Source: Castanea sativa
Taxonomy: Eukaryota > Streptophyta > Magnoliopsida > Fagales > Fagaceae
Assembly (NCBI RefSeq): GCF_040712315.1
Contig: NC_134022.1
Span: forward strand, 5,394,001-5,458,000
DNA length: 64,000 nucleotides
Reading direction: 5' to 3'
Positions 11,259 through 23,680 of this stretch are shown here, piece by piece. Each line of letters starts with the position of its first letter. Within the stretch, counting starts at the first letter, position 1. Both the position numbers and the translations under genes were made by a program. The notes beneath the pieces were generated by a model that saw only the letters and a program-made list of their open reading frames with translations, was not told where the DNA came from and searched no databases.

Positions 11259-12415
11259 TTTCCCAGCAGAATGAAAAAATTCCTATTGGCTGGAAAGGTG
11301 CCCATTGAAAAATGATATGACACAACTATTCAATGTTTTTAAATGTATACGTGACATTAATTTATGTAGCCACGTGGTGCAATGAAGAGCGGTCAACAAA
11401 AAGTCAAAAGTTTCACTTTTATATTATATATTGACTATTTATGTTTAATTTTCTTCCATGTTTGTTTTAGTCTTTTTTCCATGTTAGGTTCATTTGTAGT
11501 CTTTCCTTATGTGTGTAATTTAATTGTTATCTTTTTCTTTTTTAGTATATATCTTTTTAATTCTGTTTTAACATGTTTCCTTCTCTGTTTTTATTTGTTT
11601 CCTATAATGTTGTGACGCAATCTTTACCATGTTGTGTGTGTTATTTTGTTAAGTGAATGGTGTATGTTTAGGTTAAGGATTAGAGTTCTCTTAATAAACT
11701 CTTTATTTAAACATGTCCTAGGCTCCTAGCAACACATAATGGAGGCCGGCCTACAAGCGAGGCAGTCTTGGGTGCCTAACACCTTCTCAAGCCATACCAA
11801 AAAATCTGATATGTAGATCTATGCATGTAAGTAAATGGACTAAAAGGCCCAATTTGGTTTCTAAACCTAAACCAGATGATGACTCCCAATTCCTCCGGCT
11901 CTGGTCCATTCAGATAAGGCATACTTCCCAAAGGGGGATGAACCACGCAATGTGAATCAGGTGCTAGAAGGTGTGCTCACACTTAGCCACATAGTTTCCT
12001 TAATATATCTTCCCTTTTACCACACACACACACACACACACACACACAAATTGTATCTAAGGGAATTTTGGAACAGCTGAAAAGTTAATCCAAAATGGAT
12101 GGTAGGTTGATTTTGCAAGATAATTATACCTTATATATTTTTCTCAAGGAAAAGAAGTTACCTTATATTTGTAATGACTATTAAATCTATAATAACTAAA
12201 ACAACAATATTTTTCTTATGATTTTTTTATTTTAGGAGGGGGGTGTATGAGCATTAAATCTAAAAATAATATATTGCTTATAATAGTTACCAAACAAGAC
12301 TCGGTTTATGTCTAGTAAGTTACAACACGTATTTATAGGTTAGGAAGATGGGAAGATGAATCAAAAATCAAAAAGATAGTAATATTGTATGTTGAGTGCC
12401 GGCTTACGAGTAAAT
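11259..12415. other. Intergenic region upstream of the neprosin gene
   Basis: T-rich sequence, then a GC-richer patch at about 11700-12000 that resembles a retroelement fragment without readable protein, then a (CA)n microsatellite (12019-12048). No gene seen. The last 300 bases should hold the promoter of the gene that starts at 12416, but I see no convincing TATA box. Confidence 0.4.
12019..12048. repeat. (CA)n microsatellite
   Basis: Fifteen or so uninterrupted CA units about 370 bases before the neprosin start codon. Confidence 0.9.
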
Positions 12416-13064
12416 ATGGGTTTATATCTCTTACTAGTTCTATGTCTTTGTTTGTACTACAAAGCTGTTGGAGAAGGAACAACCAATGTGAAGCCAATTC
12501 AGGTACTTACATTCATGTTTTTAAAAACTAATGGTACATTTGGTACACTGAATAAGAATTACGGTAAAAATTGTAATCTTTATTACTAGTAATAAAGTGT
12601 GTTGTAATGTAATAACTAAACCTATTCATTAGTTTGATTGTGAGTTATAACATTATAATGAAACATAATTCTTATGTTTACAAGCAAAAAACTCATGCTT
12701 GAAATATGTATATGTTTCGTTTCGTTGAAGGTTTTTTAAAAATATTTAAAAGCGTTGATGTAAAAAATAATTGAAAAAAAAGTACATAGTGGTATAAGTA
12801 AATTACAAATTTAAATAAATAATTCAATTTAGCTACATAGTCATGTTGTTTTAATTGAAGTTCTTATATATGAAGGTGTTTTCAAGAAAAATAACTAACA
12901 ATATTATTCATTTATATTTTTATTTATAATTTAACAAAATTTATTTTTACTAAATCATATGTGTGTAGAAAAAGGTAGTGAAATTAGTCTTTTGTTTTAA
13001 GTATATTGGAATAAACAAATACTATAAAATACAGAAGATATTTTACTCAAACAGAGCATTAGTA

Positions 13065-13361
13065 TCTGTACTGCTATTTAAAGGATTTCCCCTAATTGAA
13101 AGCCTCATTTTTTTGGTTCAAAAATACCATTATATCCCTATGTTTAAGTAGAGACAAAACTAAAGGATAATTTGGTAAAATACACAACTCTAACTCCCAC
13201 TAAAATATTGCTTACAAAATAGGGTCACTTTCCTATTGATTTTCAAATTGTTTTATTCACATATAAATTAGATTCTCAAAAAATAATTATGACACTGAAT
13301 CCAAAAAAAAAAAAAAAAAAAGCCTCATCGCACAAGTGCAGAGTGCGTGTGATGAAGCTAG
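13065..13361 (+). mobile_element. Short non-autonomous Helitron in neprosin intron 1
   Basis: Starts TCTGTACTGC after an A and ends CTAG before a T, the expected A/T target. Close to the 3' end, after a run of 20 A, lies the hairpin-like CATCGCAC...GTGCGTGTGATG, followed by AAG and the terminal CTAG (13358-13361). This is the Helitron 3' signature. It has no coding capacity and no target duplication, as expected for rolling-circle elements. Confidence 0.65.
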
Positions 13362-14536
13362 TTTATTTTTATCGATCTAACAATTAACACAAGCTATTTG
13401 GGTAAGAGAGTAAATAATTATCCAAATGTAAGATTGCCCTGATATATAAATAGTAATAAAATTTGAGATGTCAAAGTAGCAATGACATGTATGACATATA
13501 TAGTTTTAATGTTAATAATATTTATAATTGACACTAGGAAAACCCAGGCATGCATTTCTTGATAAGAATTTGTTTACAAATTTAGTAGGCAAATATAATA
13601 AATTAGATTACTAAAGTTAATTTTCTATTTTTCTCATCTACTTGCTTCAGGTATATTAAAATCTATTGTTAGATTAACCATTTTTATTTCAAAGATCCAA
13701 GACTAATTTTTTTCTTTCACTTGTACAGCAAAGAGATGACCATGAATTTGATTGCGTGGATATATACAAGCAACCGGCTTTTGATCATCCTTTACTTAAG
13801 AATCACAAAATTCAGGCACCACTCGATCCCACGTATTTTGTTTTCCTTTATTTTTATTTTTCTAAAAATTAAAATCAAGTTCTAAATAATTAGGATTCCA
13901 CGATATCTACTTAACATAATTCTTGTAAATAAAGCCTTAAAGTTAGGATTTTTTTTGGGGACAAATGAGGGTATTCAAACCTCTTCAAGTATCTAAATAT
14001 TTCTTTGGAAATATGCAGTCCCCCCATCCCACACATATTAGGTTATTACAAGTAGCTAGTGGATATCATGAAACCTTAGAAATCTCTAAACTGACTCCTC
14101 AGGGTTAAGTTAGGATTTTGAAAATAATTAATTTTATGTATTTGACCATATTACTTAAAGTTTTTAAATAATTTAGAAGTTTTGTTAGTACTTTGGAATA
14201 CCTAAATAGTGGATACCAAAGAGTGATAATTTTCCTAATTGTAGCAAGTATAGATTATTGGTAGACTATGCAAATTTATCATTCGTGAGTGCCTTGTTTT
14301 ATAGAAAAAAAATCATAGTTTGTTATGTTTTAATGCATTTTTTGTATGTGTGATGCAATAAATTTATTTGATGTTTCATTTTTCCAATCATGTACTTTAT
14401 GGTACAACTTATGTACTTAAAATTATGTATCTCCAAATTCTACTACACATATAAAATTCTATTACCAAATAATTAAAATAAATTTAAAATTCATTTTATC
14501 AGTCAAGTTTCAACAATTAGTGATCACACTCTCAAG

Positions 14537-15169
14537 TAGGGATGTTCATCAAACCATACACACTGCAAAAATCGTACCAAAATTATCTGTAAAATGGCAT
14601 AACTGCACCACATTGCAAGTAATAGTGCACCACACTGCATAGTGCAGTGCAGTTTGCGGTTTTATAATAAGAAAAACACACAAATCTCACCACACCACAC
14701 CACACCGCATACTCTTTATATATTAATATATATATATATTTTTTAAATATAAAATATATTATTAATAGTTTAATAACCCTAATTTTCAAAAAACAATTGA
14801 TAACTTTAGCAAGTATTGACTAGGAAAGCCAACCCAAAATAAAGAAAAACTAGCTCAATAGTTTAAAATTTTGTCCAAAATAAAGGGAAAATTTTGTTTT
14901 GGGTTGGGTAGGATAAGCCCAAAATTTGAAAAATATACCGAGTTCAAACCATTCAAACCGCATCTTAAACACGGCACCGCAAAAATGAGGTGCGGTATGG
15001 TTATGGTTTTGGCTAAACTCTGAATCGCATCGCACCACACGTTACATGTGACCGCAAAAATAAGGTGTAGTGCAATTATGATTTTGGCTAAACCACATCG
15101 CAAAATGTAGTGCAAAAAATGGCCCAAAATTGCACCGTACTGCACTGCACCGCACCGAAAACAACCCTA
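14537..15169. mobile_element. hAT-like non-autonomous element with GGTGCGGTGCA-type subterminal repeats
   Basis: The ends are imperfect inverted repeats, TAGGGATGTTCATC at the left and TAGGGTTGTTTTCGG on the other strand at the right. Both sides contain many copies of short words such as GCACCACA and TGCAGTGC and their complements, typical of subterminal transposase-binding sites in this kind of plant hAT element. No clear 8-bp target duplication is visible, so the boundaries may be off by a few bases. It sits in neprosin intron 2. Confidence 0.55.
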
Positions 15170-15333
15170 GGTAATATAGTATCTTATTAATTGTTAATAA
15201 AAGTAATTAATTTTTAAATTAATGTCATTACTTTTTAAAGTTATTAAAATCTAATTATTTAATGTCATTAACATCCTCTTGATCAAATTTAGATCTTCTA
15301 ATAAATCAATTGTTTACTCACTCAAAAGAACTA

Positions 15334-15524
15334 GAGTAATGCTACATATAAACTAATTTACAACACTTTTACAAACTGTTGATGTGGCTTTAGTAATTTT
15401 CAAATAATTATTGGTAAACATAAATGTAATGTTAGTGGTAGACCCATATTAGAACTAATAAGAATTTGTCACATCAATAGTTTGTAAATATGTTATAAAA
15501 TAATTTGTAGCTATAGCACTACTC
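15334..15524. mobile_element. MITE, 191 bp, perfect 9-bp target duplication
   Basis: Inverted ends GAGTAATGCTACAT and GAGTAGTGCTATAG (other strand), extending about 50 bp. AAAGAACTA flanks both sides (15325-15333 and 15525-15533), a perfect 9-bp duplication of Mutator type. Located in intron 2 of the neprosin gene. Confidence 0.85.
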
Positions 15525-18069
15525 AAAGAACTATATTACTTCTTTGTTATTCATAATTTTTTTGTTACAATTACTTTATTCTTATTTAATTTTTAATTTG
15601 TGCTGAGTAGTTTTATTTTATTCTAATTATATAGAATTTTAGTTCATTTAAATTAATAGAAAACAAAATGAATTTTTATCTTAATTTACCAAACTTCATT
15701 AAAATTTAACTTTCACAAAAATAAAAATTCCCTACAACTTAATTCATAAAATTATTTGGATCCAATTTTCTCATTTTCTTATTATTTTAATGTACAAATA
15801 ATTCAATTGAAGACTTAGTGTTAATATTACTTTGAATAAACCTAAAATGGACTGCTTACAAAGTTGCCAATTTGGGTTGTGTTGGTTTGGCCTTCGCTCT
15901 CACAGCCCAAAATGCCAATAGCAAATGTTGGAAATATTCAGATAGCCGAAAAGATTCAAGTTATTTGCTTGAGAACAATATCTTACTGTGATTTCTAGTT
16001 TTCTATGGTCTTTGTCTCCATAGTTAAGGTTGTTCTGCACATATTGCTTAGATACATGTGACTTGTACTAAGTAAACATTTTTATTTTCTTTATTTACTT
16101 TTATTTTTTTTAGGTGTGTATTTTGTATTTACCAATTTAGATTTAACTTTTATTGTTTACTAAACTAACATGCAATTAGTTTAACTTAACAGATGGCTCC
16201 AAGTTTTTCTGGAAATGTGCTGAATAATTATGACACCAAAATTGGTAAATTTTCCAAAATTGGCCTTCAAGATGAAGGGTGTCCACCAGGAATGGTACCT
16301 ATTGTGAAGATTAAATCCAATCGCCTAAGAAATGAGTATTCTCACTCAAAATATCATTCTAAAAATTTTACAGACGATAACCCGAGCCAACAAGTAAGTT
16401 AACTATTTATATTCACTTTTTATTACTATAAAACACAAATATATTTAAACGTAATATTTCGTACGTGCTCAAATTCTTATGTTTTAATTATTTTTTCTTT
16501 TCTATTTCAATGACCTTGTGGTTTAGTGGCATTTTTTCACCTATCCTATATCATTTTCATGTCATATGATATGAATGACCACCTGTCTATAATGGCAAAA
16601 ATCCAATATAAAGACAAAACGTGGATTTTGACAGTGAATTAACGAGGCTGTCCTAAAAGCATCATTTGTTTCTTATACAATCAACAACGTTTGAGTTTGT
16701 GAATATAATAATTGGGAAAATTGTATGCTAAAACCCTATAGCATACAATAAAGTTTACAGATAATATATATCATTAGCTAATATTATAAGGCCAAAAGGT
16801 ATTAGTTGAATTATAAGGTTCTTGACAGTTGGCATTACAAATGCTTTATAATGTAGAACATCATTAGTCTAAAATCAAAAGTAATTAAGTTTCTTGTAGG
16901 TATATTTTTTTTTCTCAATAATTATAATCTTCAAAATTTAACATGCATTCTATGATTCAAATGTAGTGTTCTCTTATTTATTTATTTCTTTATATATCTG
17001 TAACCACTCCCCACTCTCTGGATTTCAATCTATACCTACCAGTATCACCTCCTAGTTAACATTGTCAAATCTTTAAATGAATTTTTTTGGTATATCATGG
17101 TATTGACATAAAATAATAAAGCCACTGAATTTTATAGGGAAACTTTAACATTAGTAAAATATAATTTTCTAATTCATATTATTTAAATGGTGGCTATTGA
17201 TGGCACTATTATGTTAAACTAGATGTAGTTCATAAGCTAATTCTTTTTTCTTTTCTTTTTTTGGTTTCTAGTATGCTACATATATATCACACAAAGTCGA
17301 AAAATAGAATTAATCATGGTGCTCGGGCGATTTTCTCTTTGGACAATCCAAGTGTGGAAATGGGCCAATACAGTATGGCTCAAATTTGGTTCAAAATGGA
17401 CAATTCAATGGACTTGAAAGCATACAAGTCGGTTGGGCAGTAAGTGACAAAATATATTTCTGTGTCTCTTGACGAATCAGTTCAATATACATAGATTGAT
17501 GTCATTAATAATATAACCTTCCTTTATATTCCATATTACACTGTTATAAAGGATTTTTATATCATTGTATTGACATTCATAGGTGGATCCAGTGTTATAC
17601 GGTGGTGATAGTCGTACACGAATAACAACATTTTGGACAGTAAGAACCAAATCATTTTCATTCTTAACTATAGTGTTTATAAGTACTTTCATGAATATAT
17701 CCCTACTTTCGCTTATATGTTTACAGGTAGACAACTTTGGGAAGACTGGTTGTTTCAATACTGAATGCCCTGGGTTTGTACAAGTGCATCCTCGTATTCA
17801 CCCTGGTTCGCTTGTCGCCAATGTTTCGGTATTTCAAGGACAACAATTCGTTGCTGACATTTTGATAGCTCAGGTAATACATTGTCCATTAAAGTGAGAA
17901 ATCATGCTATGATACATCATTCTTTTTTTTATATTAATCATTTATGATATTATTATTCATTTAAAATATTTACTAGTAGAAATTCAACAAAATTGTAAGT
18001 GCCATTTTTTTTCTATATAGGATAGAATTTCAAACTATGACGGTTACTTTATAATGATTGTTTTTTATC

Positions 18070-18172
18070 ATCAAGCCAAAACAATAAATTGTTTTTGGTG
18101 TTGATGGAGTTTGAACCCAAAATTTATATTCACTAACAATATATTTTACTAATTGAGCTAACATGAACTCAT
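18070..18172 (-). mobile_element. Probable tRNA-derived SINE fragment
   Basis: The minus strand reads TTAGCTCAATTAGTAAA (A-box like, about 18162-18146) and, some 40 bases on, GGGTTCAAACTCC (B-box like, about 18117-18105). This spacing and wording are those of an internal Pol III promoter in tRNA-derived plant SINEs. It does not fold as a full tRNA. It lies in neprosin intron 6. Confidence 0.5.
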
Positions 18173-18811
18173 AGATATCATTTTACTTTACTAGTAAAGC
18201 CAATATTTTTTTTAAACATAATGAATCACACCTATATTTTTCGACAAGGGTTGAAGGGAAAAGAGAATACTTTGTCTCATTAAATAGCCCAAATACCTAA
18301 GAGACAATCCTATGGACCAAGAAAAAAAGAAGTGGAAACAATCACATTGATAGTAATTTCTCATAAAATAATATGTATATTATAATTATTGAAAAAAGAA
18401 ATACTAAACCAAAGATCTTAATTTCTGAAATTATTGCCTGATGCAATAAGAGTAGCCATTCTATTACCTATTCAATTAAAAACCTTTTTTTTTGCTTAAA
18501 TGCGAAAATGTTTGTATTTTTTATTTACATTGGAGCACTCAATGAGAATTTGTTTAATAAAAGAAAGTATGATAAAGGAAAGATTCAAATCTTGGATGCA
18601 TTTAATTTTTTACCTTAAATTTTTACTTATGACACACCAAGCGTGCTCTTTATAGTGACAACGGATTCACCAAAACAGATATAGAGACTTTGGGTTTGAC
18701 TGTAGAAAGTGAAAGCACAAATAATAGAATCAATTTACAAAATAAACACTGGAACTTTTTTTTTTTTGGTTTTACCACGTAATAAGTACAAAAATAAAAT
18801 AAAGGCCAGAT

Positions 18812-19105
18812 TGTAAACTGCAACCTTAAAGTTTGAGAGTGTTTAGATTTTACATCTAAAAGTTTGATGGTGTTTAAACTTTATACCTTGACGTTTTAGA
18901 ATTTTGAATTTTACCTCCAAAATTTTAGGACTGTTGGATTTTATTCTATAAAGTTTAGAGGTATTTGGATTTTACACCCTGAAACTTGAGAATATAAAAT
19001 TTAAACACTCCCAAATTTTAGAGAATAATATTTAAATTTTAAAATTTCAAAGTGTAAAATTCAAACACTTGAAAACCTCACTCCTAAAGTTTGGGTTCAA
19101 TTCCA
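18812..19105. repeat. Degenerate repeated block, AAAGTTTGnnnGTGTTTNGATTTTAC type
   Basis: At least eight imperfect copies of a roughly 30-bp unit meaning 'AAGTTT, short gap, GTGTTTAGATTTTACA', the first half in one direction and the second half mostly inverted. It resembles the terminal part of a decayed non-autonomous transposon. No coding sequence. Lies in neprosin intron 6. Confidence 0.5.
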
Positions 19106-19501
19106 TGTTGCCCACATTTTACAAATCTTGGCTCCGGTATGTATGTGCTTGCGTTGATTGGTAACAGTAATTGCCTAGGCCAAGCACTCACGTCTTACTT
19201 TATAGCCCGGTAGAATGCATTCACCCATACCTTGGCCAGTACAATAGTTCTTACCATCCATATCTGAAGCTACCCAGTCTGCGATGCTTATGACATCCCA
19301 GTTCGCATGCACAATCGAACACTTATGCAGCAAAACCTTGTCCTATTATTTATTTGTACAATTTTGCATCCCTACCCACAAAATCGCATTGTTATGTCGC
19401 TGGCTTTTGATTTGGTCAATTAAGTAGACCTTGTCCTATTACTATTTGGGCTTGTTTAGCTACCTATGTGAATGCAGCAAAACCTAAACCTAAAATCTAA
19501 A

Positions 19502-19528
19502 TCTCTCTCTCTCTCTCTCTCTCTCTCC
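19502..19528. repeat. (CT)n microsatellite
   Basis: CT run in neprosin intron 6. Confidence 0.9.
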
Positions 19529-20655
19529 CATATATAATATGAGGTTAAGCAGTGACTTTGTTCTAGAGAAATTTAGATTTCTCTTTATTTGATTTTGGTG
19601 AGGGAACTCTTTGGGTGTATTTGGAGTTTAGATTTTGTGTAATTGCCATTGTGTTTAGTGCTTTCGGTGAGAGAGCTTTATGGGTGTTTTTGGGGTTTGG
19701 AATCCCATAAATCTTTATGCTCTGTGTAATTGTCTTTTCCATTTTGCATAACATACTATTATTTAGTTACACGCCTAATAAATAAGCATCAAATGCATGT
19801 TTTGTTGCATTGTAAATGTATTACACACTAGCTTATATGACAAGTTTTGATTGGTAGAATATAAATTAGTACACAAAAGGTAGTATAGAGGATTTGTATT
19901 CTTTGCTTTCCTACACTCTACTGCAAAAAAGACTGCTAATTTGTTTGCTGCTGCTAATGCTTTTCATTTTAATCAAAGTCATTTTCATTTTATTTTAGTT
20001 AAATGTTCTACATTACAATGATTTTTTCTGCTAAATTTTAAAGATAACATCTAAGACTTATAGTGTCAAAATATTCTCATTTGTCGACATTTCTTATACT
20101 TCATGCAGGATAAAACAAGCGGTCATTGGTGGTTTACACTGGATAATCAAAAAATAGGATATTGGCCCAAAAATCTTTTCACTCTCTTAGCCAATGAGGC
20201 TCGCTTTTTTCAATTTGGGGGCGAGGTATATAGGAATATAAATAAGCCGTGTCCACCGATGGGGAATGGTCATTTTCCAAGCAGGGTTTTGAAAGAATCA
20301 AGTTATTTTGCACAAATGCAATCTGTCAGTCCAGCATACAATTTATTGGATATAGACCCCATTATTATGGATAAGTCCGTTACCAGTGTAGGTTATGACT
20401 TGATACCTTGGGGAAATCAACGTGGAGATTTGAAAGTTACCATGACATATGGGGGACCTGGAGGGAATTGTGGTCAATAATAGTTGGTGTATGCAAAATA
20501 CAAATAAAAGGAACAAATGTACTTGGTCTTATGCCTATGACACAAGGGTGTCCAATAAAGAGTAATAATTTGCTAATGGTAGGGATTTATGATGACTTTG
20601 GAAGGGTGATTTGACAGTGAATGACGGTTTTTTGAATAGTAAAATAAGAGTTTTA

Positions 20656-20874
20656 GGGTCTGTTTGGATAGAACTTATTGCTGAAAACTGAAAACTGAAA
20701 ACACTGTAGCAAATTAATTTTTTAATGTGTAAAAAACACTGTTCACTCTTTTTACTGTTCATATGCCTTGGTGCACTGTTCATGTCCCATGAACAGTGCA
20801 CCAAGCGCTGGTCTTTAAAAAAAAAAAAAAAAAAAACGCAAACGCAACAGGTAAACAGGGATCCAAACGGGCAC
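20656..20874. mobile_element. Tourist-like MITE, 219 bp, TTA target duplication
   Basis: Ends GGGTCTGTTTGGAT and, on the other strand, GTGCCCGTTTGGAT, bounded by TTA on both sides (20653-20655 and 20875-20877). This fits PIF/Harbinger-derived Tourist elements. The centre holds a perfect hairpin around GGTGCACTGTTCATG (20769-20803) and an A-run. It sits 175 bases past the neprosin stop. The second neprosin copy near 62.9 kb shows the same flank without it. Confidence 0.8.
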
Positions 20875-20880
20875 TTAGTA

Positions 20881-21640
20881 TGGATTTCATGGGTTTTTGG
20901 GGATGAATGGCTACTTTAGCAAAAGTACTCCAAAATGACACTCTAGTAAGTACAATATTATTACTTATATAAAAATATAAATCGTATTGTCTACAATAAG
21001 AATCTTCCAATAAATGATAAAGAATGATGATCCCTTTCAAGCAGCCATTGGAAGCTTCAAACGCTCTCTAGTGATTCACATGCACAAAATCATAGAAACC
21101 TTTCACCGTGAAATTACTCTTTACAAATAGATATGTTAGCAAAAACATTGAAAATCAATATTATTTTCATACATTTTATTAAACAATTAAATAGAGAGAA
21201 ATTAAGAATTAGAAACCATGTAAGCACCTTTACTTTGCAAAAATTCAAAGTAAAAGAGATATAAAAAAAAAAACACTTTCAATCTATTAATGAAAATTTA
21301 ATATCTAAAAATACTAATACAAATGGTGCTTTTTTTTCCTATGGTTTATCAACAACGAAGAATTTGAAATCAAGATAAAGAAACACTAAACATACGTACA
21401 AAACATCATAGAGCTGGCGTACAACTATATTAACAGAAAGAAATATCAAAATGCACAGAACATAAACCATAAAATAAACTCACAAATAAATAATTTAACA
21501 AACAACTAATGAAGAAAAGAGTATGTACGTACCTATTGGATTGAGCAAGTGTAGAGAGGGAAAATTCCCGACCTATCACAAGCTAACACATTATACTACC
21601 AAGTCCACAAAATACAGCCAATTACAAAGCACCACGTACT
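20881..21640. other. Intergenic, no gene seen
   Basis: AT-rich sequence with A-runs. No supported open frame, RNA gene or repeat. Confidence 0.4.
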
Positions 21641-21909
21641 GCTGCTAGGCTTTGCTATTACTACTCAAAAACCAACAGAAATTTGCCAAGTGTCGTTGAA
21701 ATAGGGGCATAAAATGCATGCAAAAATCAATCACACATCAACAAGTGTAAGTGATGACATAAGCAACCTGGCGCATGTAAGTGATGACATAAGCAACTTG
21801 GCGCATGTAAGCAATGACATAAGCAACGACACATGTCACCAATCAAGCTTCGCCATGTGTCGCTCACCCACCCCCAAACTCTTATAAATAGAAGCCTTCC
21901 TAAGGCATT

Positions 21910-21940
<31 letters not shown>

Positions 21941-22590
21941 CACGAGATCCATGCCACAAGCAGCATCAAAGAAGATTCCAAAGTATAGAAGTTCTACTGG
22001 AATCAAGCCCTGAAGCCTCCAGGAATTTCAAGAACTTCAACCTCGAATACGAAGAATATTCGAAGCAAAAACATCCAAACTACCTGCCTAGATCTCAAAG
22101 GTCACTGGAATCAATCTCAAAAGCCCCAAAAATTTCAAGAAACTACACATTGGTGAAGCTCTACGGATTCATACCTCCAAAGCCTCGAAGAACTTCCACC
22201 GCAAACCTTCAAATACAAAGAACATTTGAAGAGAAATCACCCAAATCATCTTCCTAGATCTCAAAGTTCACTGGAATCAAGCTCGAACGCCTCCAAAAAC
22301 CTCAACAAACCATAAATCAACGAAGCCCTACGGATTCAAGCCTCTAAAGTACTAAAGAACTTCCACCACAAAACCTTTGAAGATGAAGAACGCATCAAGA
22401 ACATGAAGAACAAAGAATTTCTAACAAGCTCATAGCCAGAGATTCATTGTAATTCAATTTCAAGGGTCTTCGATTCATCCTTTAGCCAAATTGAAGGATA
22501 TTTGGTGTTCAAGTCAAAATCACATTATTACAAATATATTTTTCAAGAAGATCGAATCAGAGGATTACTCTTTTGTAATTTCAGGTAACT
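21640..22590 (+). repeat. LTR-like block with promoter features
   Basis: Contains three head-to-tail copies of a 30-bp unit (GTAAGTGATGACATAAGCAA..., 21748-21830), then a TATA box in CTCTTATAAATAGAAG (about 21880), an (AC)n run (21912-21942), and a leader with three loose repeats of about 130 bp sharing AGATCTCAAAG-TCACTGGAATCAA and GAAGAACTTCCACC. This is how a plant LTR with its U3 repeats, promoter and R/U5 leader looks. No coding region or partner LTR is in the window, so it may be a solo LTR. Family unknown to me; ends approximate. Confidence 0.4.
21912..21942. repeat. (AC)n microsatellite
   Basis: Uninterrupted AC run just after the TATA-like box of the LTR-like block. Confidence 0.9.
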
Positions 22591-23007
22591 GTACCATACA
22601 TTCATCAATACAAATTCGCATTTGTGAAACTATTTTACTTGTTTGATTTATTTCGAACTAAGAAATTTAGTCTTTCCATAGCAAGTAAAAAAGAAAAAAA
22701 GTGAACACCCAATTAAGTAATTGACATTCAAATATATACTACCTACTAAATGGATATGTTGAAGAAGATGAAAGGGTAAACCAAAGTGAAACCAAACCAA
22801 GGATTGTTAACCTTAGATCTTCACTGATGAGGTTTTATAATAGCATTGCCTTTTATTTTTGATCTTGTTTGTATTAGAGATATATTAGCTCACTAGTCGC
22901 TAATCTGATCCATACGGTGGACGAAAAAATTTATCAAAATTTATCAGTTTAAACGTAACATATAATACTATCCAAAAGATATTGTAATTATCCATTCAAC
23001 CATTACA

Positions 23008-23045
23008 TTTATTATTATTATTATTATTAATATTATTATTATTAA
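23008..23045. repeat. (ATT)n microsatellite
   Basis: Trinucleotide run with one interruption. Confidence 0.85.
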
Positions 23046-23471
23046 AGATAGAATGTTATTATTAATTCTCAAAAGTAAGTGTACAAAAGTATAGAAAGTT
23101 GCCAAGTTGGTGCCCACATGCTTAGTATATTGATAGAACTAAAGGACACAACAATATACACTCCAGATATCAAATCAGCTATACAGTCAATTCAATTTAG
23201 GATTGTTGCTTTCATTCCTAGAGTTCGGGTGTAGAAGAAAGTCCTTAAAGCTGTGCTTGTTGGGCTTGTTCGGGTGTATATATTACAAATATACAATCCA
23301 AACTGAAATTTAGGTCCACGAATTGAAATATATATTTCTCTGCAATCTCTTTGTTTTCTCTATAAAGATCCTAATCCTTCCTAATATTTAAAAGGTATTA
23401 GAAATATTGGGGTTTGCTTTGCTTTTATAGTGTTCATAATTAACCTCACAAATTTAGAGATAAATTATCAA

Positions 23472-23680
23472 TGTTTGAGTTTAAGTTGGACTTGCTAGAA
23501 AAATAGAGTTTCACTCCTTGTTAAGTTTGGATTAAACAAAAATAATTTTATTTTAAAAAAAGAAGATAATAATGAGTTTGAGTTTAAGTTGGACTTGTTA
23601 GAGAGATAGAGTTTCACTCCTTGTTAAGTTTGGACTAAACAAAAATAATTTTATTTAAATATTGTGCTGACATGGAAAAT
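23472..23680. repeat. Tandem duplication, 104-bp unit
   Basis: GTTTGAGTTTAAGTTGGACT begins at about 23472 and again at about 23576, and the two units stay alike to the AATAATTTTATTT at their ends, with a few substitutions. Non-coding. Confidence 0.85.

Larger units (their letters stand above)
12416..20480 (+). pseudogene. Neprosin-domain protein (glutamic peptidase family), seven exons, frame damaged in exon 4
   Basis: Exons: 12416-12502, 13729-13815, 16193-16393, 17272-17439, 17583-17639, 17727-17873, 20109-20480. Together they give about 372 residues, a normal size for the family, which are secreted proline-directed glutamic peptidases. Exon 1 is a signal peptide (MGLYLLLVLCLCLYYKAVG); I preferred ATG 12416 to the in-frame ATG 12389 because the hydrophobic core then starts at once. 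Exons 2-3 carry the activation peptide (DCVDIYKQPAFDHPLLKNH, GCPPGMVPIVK). Exons 4-7 carry the neprosin domain (LYGGDSRTR, KTGCFNTECPGFVQV, GHWW, IGYWP, QFGGEV, GGPGGNCG). Exon 4 has two opposite one-base shifts: frame 0 meets TAG at 17305, the conserved text continues one frame over, and it returns to frame 0 before the donor. Intron 2 starts GC instead of GT. All exon phases otherwise fit. Unless spliced or read in an unusual way it gives a truncated, inactive protein. Confidence 0.85.

Noticed and set aside
18092..18172. Possible tRNA gene
   Set aside because: A- and B-box-like words are present but acceptor and anticodon stems do not form; SINE remnant preferred.
21727..21981. 84-codon ORF with CVCVCVCVC and repeated CHCLHAP
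   Set aside because: Produced by the (AC)n run and the 30-bp repeats of the LTR-like block.
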